Assembly: GCA_964395765.1 (NCBI GenBank)
Contig: CAYNCU010000028.1
Span: 1-25,298, forward strand
Length of the DNA: 25,298 nt
Direction of reading: 5' to 3'
Source: DATDPY01 sp964395765
GTDB lineage: Bacteria > Bacteroidota > Bacteroidia > Cytophagales > Cyclobacteriaceae
Shown here in pieces: positions 8,130 to 15,473 of this stretch. The translations under genes were made by a program, and so were the position numbers. The first letter of the stretch is position 1. Each line of letters opens with the position of its first letter. The notes under the pieces were generated by a model. It searched no databases, was not told the origin of the DNA, and worked only from the letters and a program-made list of their open reading frames with translations.

Positions 8130-9239
8130 ATGAATAAAAGCAGATTGGCTGAATTAATCGTAAATCCTTCTTCCTGTACCCATGAGGAAGCCAGGGAACT
8201 TAACGAACTGGCCATTCAATTTCCATACAGTTCTGCCCTTCATATCCTGAATGCTAAAATTGCAGCTTCCCGGAAATCGGAATCGAAGGAGGCCCTTTTA
8301 ACCCGGGCTGCTATCGCAACTTCCGACCGGATGAGGTTAAAACAATACATAACATCGGATGAGATTTTCAGGAATTATGAACTGGCTTCAGAGAATGTAA
8401 CCGATAATAACAACAATGAAGCGCCGGTTGATGAGGTGCCTGTTGAAACGGAAACCGCTGAAATCAGGGAGGAAGTAATTATTGAATCGGAAATCACCGA
8501 ACCGGTGGAAGCCAACCGAAATGAATCGCTCTCAGAGGAAGAAACAGTTACCGAGAACGAGAATGAGACTTTAATTGAAACTGAAACCGAAATTGAATTA
8601 AAAGAAGCCGAAAATAAAGAAGAAATCCCTGAAAAGGGAATATCGACAGAATCCGTTGCAGAAGAAAAACTGCAGGAAGAAATGCCCAAGGCGGTAATTC
8701 ATGATATTGACAGGGAAAGTATTCCCAGGGACGTTGACAGAAAAAGTCCCCTGGCGGAAGAACTGATGGAAAACCTTGCCACCTATCGCGAATTAAGAGA
8801 AAAATTTGAAAGTTTATTCCCGGAAGAATTCCCGGGAGAATCCGGGGAACCTAAGACCGAAAAAATTGACAACGACCTCACCCACGTGGATGAGAAATTC
8901 AAGGAGATTATAAAACCGATCCAGAAAAAGAAATCTTCCAAAAAACTGGCCAAGGAAGAACAGGATCAATTGATCAATAAATTCATAGAAACCGATTCTG
9001 ATAAAACAAAACCGGCTAAAACAGGAGGTGATAAAAAACAACCTGCCGAAGATCTAAGTTTACAGAGTGGTGAGTTGAACGAAGAAATGGTAACCGAAAC
9101 ATTGGCCAATATTCTCGTCAACCAGGGCAAACTGGAAAAAGCTATTGACATTTACCGGAAATTGATTTGGAAATTACCCCAGAAAAAGGCTTATTTTGCT
9201 TCCAAGATCGAATCATTAAAGGAACGGCTTTCTAAATAA
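8130..9239 (+). CDS. Conserved acidic TPR-like protein of unknown function
   Basis: A 369-residue soluble protein with three parts. Residues 1-85 form a helical module (FPYSSALHILNAKIA, then a tRAAIATSDRMRLKQYI segment). Residues 90-185 are a low-complexity linker dominated by Glu with Thr and Asn. The C terminus contains LINKFIETDS (281-290) and a single TPR-like helical pair, MVTETLANILVNQGKLEKAI followed by YRKLIWKLPQKKAYFASKI. These end modules are familiar from conserved Bacteroidota proteins in which the charged linker varies freely. There is no signal peptide or membrane segment, so it is probably cytoplasmic. It lies 42 bases after the lptE-like gene and 7 bases before secG, which suggests a link to envelope or secretion work, but no activity can be assigned. 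Confidence 0.75.
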   Translation: MNKSRLAELIVNPSSCTHEEARELNELAIQFPYSSALHILNAKIAASRKSESKEALLTRAAIATSDRMRLKQYITSDEIFRNYELASENVTDNNNNEAPVDEVPVETETAEIREEVIIESEITEPVEANRNESLSEEETVTENENETLIETETEIELKEAENKEEIPEKGISTESVAEEKLQEEMPKAVIHDIDRESIPRDVDRKSPLAEELMENLATYRELREKFESLFPEEFPGESGEPKTEKIDNDLTHVDEKFKEIIKPIQKKKSSKKLAKEEQDQLINKFIETDSDKTKPAKTGGDKKQPAEDLSLQSGELNEEMVTETLANILVNQGKLEKAIDIYRKLIWKLPQKKAYFASKIESLKERLSK

Positions 9240-9246
9240 TAAATAA

Positions 9247-9600
9247 ATGTTAACACTGGTTGTCACATTAATTACCATTACCGCTATTTTACTGGTACTT
9301 GTAGTATTAGCGCAGAATTCTAAAGGAGGTGGATTAACAAGTCAGTTTGGCGGATCAGGAGCATCCCAGTTGATGGGGGTGAAACGGACAACCGACCTGC
9401 TTGAAAAAATCACCTGGGGGCTGGCCATCGTCCTGGTTTTATTAACGCTATCGACAAAACTGATTATCCGGGAACCCAGTCAACAGGGTATTACCAGCCC
9501 GAATATCGAAAAGGCCCAGGAAAAGACCAATGTCCCCGGTATAAATCCCAATGCTACGGATACTTCGAATTCTCAGGCCATCGATTCTCTCGTTAAATAA
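9247..9600 (+). CDS. secG: Preprotein translocase subunit SecG
   Basis: A small inner-membrane subunit of the SecYEG channel. The 117 residues contain two membrane segments (about 3-22 and 56-74) joined by the diagnostic SecG loop LVVLAQNSKGGGLTSQFGG. The C-terminal tail of about 40 residues is polar and longer than in E. coli, as is common in Bacteroidota. It starts 7 bases after the acidic protein gene, probably as the last gene of the cluster that begins at miaB. Confidence 0.95.
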   Translation: MLTLVVTLITITAILLVLVVLAQNSKGGGLTSQFGGSGASQLMGVKRTTDLLEKITWGLAIVLVLLTLSTKLIIREPSQQGITSPNIEKAQEKTNVPGINPNATDTSNSQAIDSLVK

Positions 9601-9620
9601 CCGGAACTTATAATCTTATC

Positions 9621-9632
9621 GGATAATTATCC
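9621..9632. repeat. Perfect 12-base palindrome after secG
   Basis: GGATAATTATCC lies 20 bases after the secG stop. It could be a weak hairpin or a protein-binding site. There is no T run, so a terminator role is unsupported. Confidence 0.3.
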
Positions 9633-9692
9633 CTGTTTCCATTAAAATAATGCGGTTTCGAGGATTGAAGTGAATGGTGTTTCAAATGCCAA

Positions 9693-10409
9693 TTAACGTG
9701 TCCCATTAATATACTTAACCAGCAATCGCTTGGCTACCGGGAGTAATGTTTCTGTATGTGGAAATTGAAATTTCGTTGTTAACAGGTAAGTTGCAGGATT
9801 CGGCATATCCTTGTACCTCCGGACCAGCATTAGTTTGATATTCTCATAGGTATTCATTAAAGATCTTTCAAACCTTTCCACAAGATGTGTATGAACGCCC
9901 TGGTATTTTTCATCTGCTCCTTCAAAAATGGTTATCTGGTACCGGTAAATTTCCATTTCGGATATTTTTTGTTCTTCGACCAGCAGGTAACCTTCTTTCG
10001 CATAAAGCGGGGATAATCCGATAGGGATTATTTCAATATTATCTTCAACAAACTCATAAATGTCCTTGCCTTCATCAAGTAAGTTCTTAAAATTCGACAT
10101 GGCGAATTCGATGATATCCCCCAATTCCTTCATAATATCATCATCATTAATAATTTTTTTATAGGTTAATTGCAATTTTTCGAAATCAGCTCTTGAAATG
10201 GACCTGGGAAATTGTTCAAAGATTATTTTCTTCTTTTCCCGTATGCGTTGGAGGTTTCTGTAATGAAAAATAAGACCCGATAAAAAGGGATACAATTTGT
10301 TCAGGCTGAAATTATGGCGCACATCCTTTAAATATGCCATGAGGATGTACTTTTTATATTCATAATCAATAATTCCTTCCGTCAGCCAATCATATTTAAG
10401 TTCTTTCAT
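9693..10409 (-). CDS. Uncharacterised 238-residue protein
   Basis: I do not recognise a named domain. The protein is soluble, has no signal peptide or membrane segment and no cysteine, and is predicted mostly helical. Features that stand out are the aromatic N terminus (KYDWLTEGIIDYEYKKYILM), a basic segment (HYRNLQRIREKKK, about 49-61) and an aromatic and charged C-terminal part with YQGVHTHLVERFERS. A start at ATG 10409 gives a complete frame with codon use like its neighbours, so this looks like a real gene. It is transcribed against secG and groES and sits between them. The upstream 231 bases are shared with groES, so the two could be divergently controlled. Confidence 0.72.
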   Translation of the reverse strand: MKELKYDWLTEGIIDYEYKKYILMAYLKDVRHNFSLNKLYPFLSGLIFHYRNLQRIREKKKIIFEQFPRSISRADFEKLQLTYKKIINDDDIMKELGDIIEFAMSNFKNLLDEGKDIYEFVEDNIEIIPIGLSPLYAKEGYLLVEEQKISEMEIYRYQITIFEGADEKYQGVHTHLVERFERSLMNTYENIKLMLVRRYKDMPNPATYLLTTKFQFPHTETLLPVAKRLLVKYINGTR

Positions 10410-10640
10410 AAAATGCAGAATTTAATTACGAAATTTCAATGATTTACAGAATTTATTGTTATAAATTATAAGTATTCCCTTCATTTTATTATAAATGAAT
10501 TTACGAAAAATAAGGATAAAAGATATTGAAAATATGAAAAAATGTCATAAAAAAAGCAGTCAGAGGCGGATAAAACCGACTGGCATGGTTAATGATAAAC
10601 AAGGAATGATGTTAAAAATGATAAAAAGATATAATTGACC
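10410..10640. promoter_or_regulatory. Divergent regulatory spacer upstream of groES
   Basis: 231 AT-rich bases between the uncharacterised gene and groES. It must hold the promoters of both, but I see no TAnnTTTG element with a matching TTG on the groES strand and no CIRCE inverted repeat. A short CAGTC/GACTG dyad with a 16-base loop lies at about 10557-10582; its role is unknown. Confidence 0.4.
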
Positions 10641-10919
10641 ATGGCAAAAGTAAAAGTACGTCCAATAGGTGACAGGGTTCTGGTAGAACCTGCTCCTGCT
10701 GAAGAAAAAACCTCATCCGGAATCATAATACCGGATACGGCAAAAGAAAAACCTCAAAAAGGTTCTGTTGTTGCAATAGGGACCGGAAAAAAAGATGAGC
10801 CCCTGACCGTTAAGATCGGCGATATTGTGTTGTATGGAAAATATGCCGGGACCGAACTATCCATTGACGGCAAGGATTATCTCATTATGCGTGAATCTGA
10901 CATTTTTGCTATTATCTGA
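10641..10919 (+). CDS. groS: Co-chaperonin GroES
   Basis: The lid of the GroEL chaperonin. The 92 residues show the family pattern: VRPIGDRVLVEP at the start, the mobile loop EEKTSSGIIIPDTAKEKPQ that contacts GroEL, and GTELSIDGKDYLIMRESDI at the end. ATG 10641 is chosen over an in-frame TTG at 10635 because it gives the canonical MAKVKVRPIGDR. It is followed after 39 bases by groEL, forming the usual bicistronic operon. Confidence 0.97.
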   Translation: MAKVKVRPIGDRVLVEPAPAEEKTSSGIIIPDTAKEKPQKGSVVAIGTGKKDEPLTVKIGDIVLYGKYAGTELSIDGKDYLIMRESDIFAII

Positions 10920-10958
10920 TTTTTAAAGATTAATTAATCATTCAAAATTTTATATACT

Positions 10959-12584
10959 ATGGCTAAACAAATATTATTTGATACTGAAGCCAGGGACAAG
11001 CTTAAAAAAGGAGTTGACAGCATTGCCGATGCTGTGAAAGTCACCCTGGGTCCGAAAGGAAGAAACGTAATTTTAGAAAAGAAATTCGGCGCTCCGTCCG
11101 TTACCAAGGACGGTGTATCGGTCGCAAAGGAAGTTGAACTCAAGGATGCGATTGAAAATATGGGAGCTCAACTTGTAAAAGAAGTGGCTTCAAAGACTGC
11201 CGATGATGCAGGTGACGGAACTACAACAGCCACGGTGCTGGCTCAATCCATCTTTGGCAGTGGGATTAAAAACGTGGCAGCCGGCGCCAACCCGATGGAT
11301 ATTAAGAGAGGAATCAACAAAGCGGTAGCGGCTGTGGTTGAAGATCTCAAGAAACAATCCAAATCGATCAAGGATGAAAGTGAAATTGCCCAGGTAGCCA
11401 CTATCTCTGCTAATAACAACAGTGCCGTCGGTGAAATGATTGCCGAAGCCATGAAAAAGGTTGGAAAAGACGGTGTGATTACGGTTGAAGAAGCAAAAGG
11501 CACTACCACCGAAGTAAAAACGGTTGAAGGCATGCAGTTCGACCGCGGTTATTTATCAGCGTATTTTGTAACCAACCCCGAAAAAATGGAGGCAGAACTC
11601 GAACAGCCTTACATTCTCATTTATGAAAAGAAAATCTCCGCTATGAAGGAGCTTCTGCCCGTCCTTGAAGCAGTTGCCCAGACCGGTAAACCTTTGCTGA
11701 TCATTGCAGAAGAAGTTGAAGGTGAAGCACTGGCTACCCTGGTCGTAAATAAAATCAGGGGTTCATTAAAGGTAGCCGCTGTGAAAGCTCCCGGATTCGG
11801 CGACCGCAGGAAAGCCATGCTTGAAGATATCGCCATTCTTACCGGCGGAACGGTAATTTCCGAAGACAGGGGATTTAAACTTGAAAATGCTACCCTGGAA
11901 TACCTGGGAAAAGCTGAAAAAGTAAATATTGATAAAGACAATACGACTCTCGTAAACGGCGGCGGGAAAAAAGACGCTATCAAGGGGCGGATCAACCAGA
12001 TCAAGACCCAGATAGACACGACCACATCCGATTATGATAAGGAAAAACTCCAGGAAAGACTGGCTAAATTATCCGGAGGAGTTGCCATTCTTTATATCGG
12101 CGCTGCCACTGAAGTTGAAATGAAAGAAAAGAAGGACCTGGTAGAAGACGCCCTTCATGCCACCCGCGCCGCTGTTCAAGAAGGTGTGGTTGCCGGCGGA
12201 GGCGTCGCATTTATCCGCGCCATAAAATCACTGGATAAAATAACCTGTGATAATGAAGACCAGGAAACTGGCGTACAAATCATCAGGAATGCTCTCGAAG
12301 CCCCTCTCCGGACCATCGTTGACAATGCCGGTGGTGAAGGTTCGGTAGTCATTCAGAAAGTACGGGAAGGAAAAGGTGATTACGGCTATAATGCCCAGAC
12401 CAATAAATATGAGAATCTTTTCCAGGCCGGTGTGATCGACCCCACAAAAGTGGCAAGACTGGCACTGGAAAATTCATCCTCGATTGCTTCCCTCCTCTTA
12501 ACCACTGAATGCGTGGTAGCCGATATTCCTGAAGAAGATAAAACGCCCGCACCGCCGCCTATGCCCGGTGGAGGAATGATGTAA
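10959..12584 (+). CDS. groL: Chaperonin GroEL (60 kDa)
   Basis: An ATP-driven tetradecameric folding chamber in the cytoplasm. The 541 residues are full length. Visible hallmarks are VTLGPKGRNVILEKKFG and the ATPase motif DDAGDGTTTATVLAQSI near the N terminus, AAVQEGVVAGGGVAFIR in the C-terminal equatorial part, and the flexible tail ending PMPGGGMM. It is the only groEL in the window. It ends 16 bases before a strong hairpin terminator. Confidence 0.98.
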   Translation: MAKQILFDTEARDKLKKGVDSIADAVKVTLGPKGRNVILEKKFGAPSVTKDGVSVAKEVELKDAIENMGAQLVKEVASKTADDAGDGTTTATVLAQSIFGSGIKNVAAGANPMDIKRGINKAVAAVVEDLKKQSKSIKDESEIAQVATISANNNSAVGEMIAEAMKKVGKDGVITVEEAKGTTTEVKTVEGMQFDRGYLSAYFVTNPEKMEAELEQPYILIYEKKISAMKELLPVLEAVAQTGKPLLIIAEEVEGEALATLVVNKIRGSLKVAAVKAPGFGDRRKAMLEDIAILTGGTVISEDRGFKLENATLEYLGKAEKVNIDKDNTTLVNGGGKKDAIKGRINQIKTQIDTTTSDYDKEKLQERLAKLSGGVAILYIGAATEVEMKEKKDLVEDALHATRAAVQEGVVAGGGVAFIRAIKSLDKITCDNEDQETGVQIIRNALEAPLRTIVDNAGGEGSVVIQKVREGKGDYGYNAQTNKYENLFQAGVIDPTKVARLALENSSSIASLLLTTECVVADIPEEDKTPAPPPMPGGGMM

Positions 12585-12599
12585 AAAAAGAATAAATAA

Positions 12600-12628
12600 A
12601 AAAAACCCTGCCTTTCGCGGGGTTTTTT
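12600..12628. terminator. Bidirectional intrinsic terminator between groL and siaC
   Basis: AAAAAACCCTGC (12600-12611) pairs with GCGGGGTTTTTT (12617-12628) around a 5-base loop, with one G-T wobble. The stem has A and T runs on both sides, so it can stop transcripts from groEL (plus) and from the convergent siaBC operon (minus), whose last stop lies only a few bases away. Confidence 0.9.
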
Positions 12629-12631
12629 ATT

Positions 12632-13006
12632 TTATATTTTTACCAGTTCAATCGGGATTTTAATCAGCAGCCGGAAGTCTTCTCCGGATTCCTGCATGTC
12701 TTCATCCTCCTCTTCGTAGTGCCAGTAGATTTTTACATTTTTACCCCTATCAATAAGCTTTTCAAATTTCCTGAACAATTCAATCAATCCTTTCAGAGAA
12801 CTGGTATTAAAGTATTCAAGTTTAACATTAATCTGGGTTTCATTGGCCGGGCTGGAAATATATTCATCCGCCCATTCCATAATCGGGGAATAAAATTTAG
12901 CCGAATTTTCCGGAATGGATCTTCCGGATATTTCGAATTTACCGTTCTTTCCATCAAAAAAGATCCTGGGCGTTTTAGGCGTTCCGTTCAGCACAAATCT
13001 TTCCAT
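12632..13006 (-). CDS. siaC: SiaC-family regulatory phosphoprotein (DUF1987)
   Basis: A 124-residue protein of the DUF1987/SiaC family, an anti-sigma-antagonist-like partner-switch protein. Recognisable elements are TPRIFFD-GKNGKFEISGRS at the N terminus and the phosphorylation segment LEYFNTSSLKGL. In Pseudomonas aeruginosa SiaC, Thr68 is phosphorylated by SiaB. With the start at ATG 13006, the matching threonine here is also residue 68. A GTG at 13009 would add one residue, but the ATG forms TGATG with the siaB stop, a one-base overlap typical of translational coupling, so it is preferred. In Pseudomonas the unphosphorylated form binds and activates the diguanylate cyclase SiaD; no GGDEF protein is encoded nearby. 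Its last codon is followed at once by the shared terminator. Confidence 0.88.
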   Translation of the reverse strand: MERFVLNGTPKTPRIFFDGKNGKFEISGRSIPENSAKFYSPIMEWADEYISSPANETQINVKLEYFNTSSLKGLIELFRKFEKLIDRGKNVKIYWHYEEEDEDMQESGEDFRLLIKIPIELVKI

Positions 13007-13542
13007 CACGAATGAACATTAACTTTAATATACAATAATCGATGTCCTTCTTCGCCGGAAGGTAACAGGTCACAATACAGGTTCCGGTCTGACCTCCTTA
13101 TAATCTCCAGTAATCCCAGGCCTGCCCCGCCTTTTTTGGAAAATCTCCCATTACCAAGGATCTCCTGGTATGTTTTTTTTAATTCAGGCTCCGACATTGC
13201 CATAAATCCCCTGATCCTGGTAAATACCTGCATGGCCTTGGTTTCAATTTGTCTGTTGCAGCTGATAACAGTATATAAATCTCCTTTTTTGAACAGATAA
13301 AAAATAAAGGATGGGTACACCAACTCATTGAGGTTCTCATCATGATGAATAATATTCTGAAGAATTTCAACCGCGATCTTAAAAACCTTCTTCCTTATCT
13401 TTATTCTCGGTTCAAAAAAATTGAGTTTCCCTTCCGCCAGGTGCATGATACTGTTGATCATATCCCCGGAGGGTTTTCCCTTATAAGAAATCAGGACCTC
13501 GCCGTAATTTTCTTTTTCAATGGACTCGATGACTGACTTCAT
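13006..13542 (-). CDS. siaB: SiaB-family protein kinase (DUF6272)
   Basis: A 178-residue protein with a degenerate GHKL-type ATPase fold. The N-box-like element is EILQNIIHH (Glu59, Asn63, His66) and the glycine-rich lid is KGGAGLGLLEIIRRS (137-151), ending in a conserved DLLPSGEEGHRLLYIKV strand. SiaB proteins are serine/threonine kinases that phosphorylate SiaC and so switch it off. It is the first gene of a two-gene minus-strand operon with siaC (one-base overlap). The usual counteracting PP2C phosphatase SiaA is not in the window. A plausible promoter lies directly upstream (13561-13595). Confidence 0.85.
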   Translation of the reverse strand: MKSVIESIEKENYGEVLISYKGKPSGDMINSIMHLAEGKLNFFEPRIKIRKKVFKIAVEILQNIIHHDENLNELVYPSFIFYLFKKGDLYTVISCNRQIETKAMQVFTRIRGFMAMSEPELKKTYQEILGNGRFSKKGGAGLGLLEIIRRSDRNLYCDLLPSGEEGHRLLYIKVNVHS

Positions 13543-13560
13543 ATAATTCTATTGGTCAAC

Positions 13561-13595
13561 CAAATGTAAAAAAAAATCAACTTAAAAAAATCAAA
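13561..13595 (-). promoter_or_regulatory. Predicted siaBC promoter
   Basis: On the minus strand, TACATTTG (13568-13561) fits the -7 consensus TAnnTTTG, with TTTG at 13595-13592 as the -33 element; spacing from TTG is 23 bases, at the upper end of the known range. The predicted start of transcription is about 10-15 bases before the siaB ATG. A near-palindrome TTGGTCAACCAA (13552-13563) overlaps the -7 element and start region and could be an operator. Confidence 0.5.
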
Positions 13596-13703
13596 TAACT
13601 TTTATATCCCCCGGATCTGTGCAAGGTTCAAACTTTATCCATATTTTAGCAAAATCCTCTTATCGTTATTATATGAAATCTTCGAATATTACTGCTTTGT
13701 AAC

Positions 13704-15251
13704 ATGGATGCTGGCATGTTATTGATTTTTGTCTCCTGGGCCGGTGTGGCGGTATGGGTGACGCTGATAATCCTGAACCAGAAAAAATATCACCCCAGAG
13801 CGCTGTTTATTTTATTTTTTGCCGAGATGTGGGAACGATTTTCATTTTACGGCATGCGGGCTCTGCTGATCCTATACATGACCAAGGATTTGTTTACAAA
13901 AATGGAACAGGGAAGTGCGGACATCCGGGCTTATGGAATTTATGGCGCCTATACGGCTTTATTATATGCCTCCCCTGTTATCGGCGGGCTGGTATCCGAT
14001 CGGATACTGGGTTTCCGGTATGCTATTCTCACCGGTGGAATATTAATGTCATTCGGGCAGTTTACACTCGCAGCTACCATTGGCAACCAGTTTTTTTTCT
14101 TTACCGGCCTCGCTTTGCTCGCGGTAGGTAACGGTTTTTTTAAACCGAATATTTCCAGTTTCCTGGGAACTTTTTATGAACCCAACGATAAGAGAAAAGA
14201 CAGTGCCTTTACTATTTTTTACATGGGAATTAATGTAGGAGCATTCCTGGCCCCGATTACCTGTGGCTACCTGGGTCAGCATATCAACTGGTCGCTGGGC
14301 TTTCTTACCGCAGGTATCGGAATGATCCTCGGCACCATTGTTTTCTGGTTTAATATGAGAGCCTATGAAGATCGGGGAAATCCTCCGGAACCGGAAAAAC
14401 TGAATCGGCCGGCGTGGGCGGGAATCAGTACGGTGGGTTGGATTATTGCAGGAACAATTCTTATGATAATCGTTTTCGGATTCCTGATGGATGCCGAAAA
14501 AATCACCAATTATATCCTCACGGGAGTAGGCCTGGCTTGCCTTGGCTACCTCACTTTTTATGCGTTAAAACTGGAAGATAAGGTGGCCGGTAAAAGATTG
14601 ATCGTATTTGTTCTGTTATTTTTCTTCCATATGGTATTCTGGACCCTTTATGAGCAGGCGGGGGGATCTTTGAATATACTCACCGATCGTTATGTGAATA
14701 AACACGGGCTGGTAGCCTCACAATTCCAGGCCGTACCGGCCTTATTCATTGTGTTGATGGCACCGGTATTTGCCTTTATCTGGATGAAACTAAGAAAACT
14801 GAAGATAGAGCCGTACACGCCCCTTAAATTTTTCTGGGGATTGATCATGCTTTCCATCGGTTATATGATTATCATCTTCGGAACCAGAAGTGTGATCGGA
14901 ACTGAAAAACTGATACCGGTTGTATTCCTGATCTTCATGTATTTCTTTCACACAGTGGGAGAACTCTGCATTTCCCCGGTTGGACTTTCGGTTGTTACCA
15001 AATTATCACCAGCGAAAACCGTGGGCTTTGTGATGGGTTCCTGGTTCCTTTCTATCGCCCTGGCAGAAAAGATTGCGGGCTTTTTAGGACAGCTCATAGC
15101 CACTCCTCAGGCTGAGATTGATAAATCTTCGGCCCTTAACTCATTTTCACATGTTTACCTTGTATGGGGCGTTTTTATTGTACTCGGTTCAGCATTCATT
15201 CTGTTGATCCTGTCCCCTTTGCTTAGGAAATGGATGCATGGAATTCATTAA
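13704..15251 (+). CDS. POT/PTR2-family peptide:proton symporter
   Basis: An inner-membrane major-facilitator transporter that imports di- and tripeptides with protons. The first family signature is EMWERFSFYG (41-50), a variant of ExxERFxYYG with Phe in place of the first Tyr. GNGFFKPNISSFLG and FYMGINVGAFLAPITCGYLG (containing FYxxINxG) follow, then the C-terminal half with LYEQAGGSLNILTDR. The length of 515 aa is normal for bacterial POTs. An extra hydrophobic stretch (residues 5-25) precedes the usual first helix; no start codon lies between it and the signature. It is flanked by divergent siaB and by pckA, which has its own promoter. With the M1 aminopeptidase it suggests growth on peptides. 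Confidence 0.93.
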   Translation: MDAGMLLIFVSWAGVAVWVTLIILNQKKYHPRALFILFFAEMWERFSFYGMRALLILYMTKDLFTKMEQGSADIRAYGIYGAYTALLYASPVIGGLVSDRILGFRYAILTGGILMSFGQFTLAATIGNQFFFFTGLALLAVGNGFFKPNISSFLGTFYEPNDKRKDSAFTIFYMGINVGAFLAPITCGYLGQHINWSLGFLTAGIGMILGTIVFWFNMRAYEDRGNPPEPEKLNRPAWAGISTVGWIIAGTILMIIVFGFLMDAEKITNYILTGVGLACLGYLTFYALKLEDKVAGKRLIVFVLLFFFHMVFWTLYEQAGGSLNILTDRYVNKHGLVASQFQAVPALFIVLMAPVFAFIWMKLRKLKIEPYTPLKFFWGLIMLSIGYMIIIFGTRSVIGTEKLIPVVFLIFMYFFHTVGELCISPVGLSVVTKLSPAKTVGFVMGSWFLSIALAEKIAGFLGQLIATPQAEIDKSSALNSFSHVYLVWGVFIVLGSAFILLILSPLLRKWMHGIH

Positions 15252-15374
15252 GCGAAGTAACCTGAAAATCACATAAGATCATTACAATATTTTGTTTTAT
15301 CAGGCGCACTTTTTATAAAAATTTCAATGTTTAAATATTATTAAGCCCGATTTTATTTTTATTTCTATATTCAA

Positions 15375-15402
15375 TTGATTACTTATTTTTGCCTTACCTT
15401 TG
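15375..15402 (+). promoter_or_regulatory. Bacteroidota-type promoter of pckA
   Basis: TTG (15375-15377), 17-base spacer, TACCTTTG (15395-15402): a good match to the -33/-7 promoter of the phylum's primary sigma factor. Transcription would start around 15409, leaving a leader of about 65 bases. No ribosome-binding site of the GGAGG type is visible. The rest of the 15252-15473 spacer is AT-rich without other clear signals. Confidence 0.65.
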
Positions 15403-15473
15403 CGACTGTTATCATTTTCCGTCCAAATAATTTTTATTTCATTATAACTTTTTAATAACCAGAATTTACAAAC

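Noticed and set aside
10410..10640. CIRCE operator for groESL
   Set aside because: No TTAGCACTC/GAGTGCTAA inverted repeat is present.
12719..13015. 98-residue plus-strand frame
   Set aside because: It is antisense to siaC, which has family motifs, coupling to siaB and a promoter.
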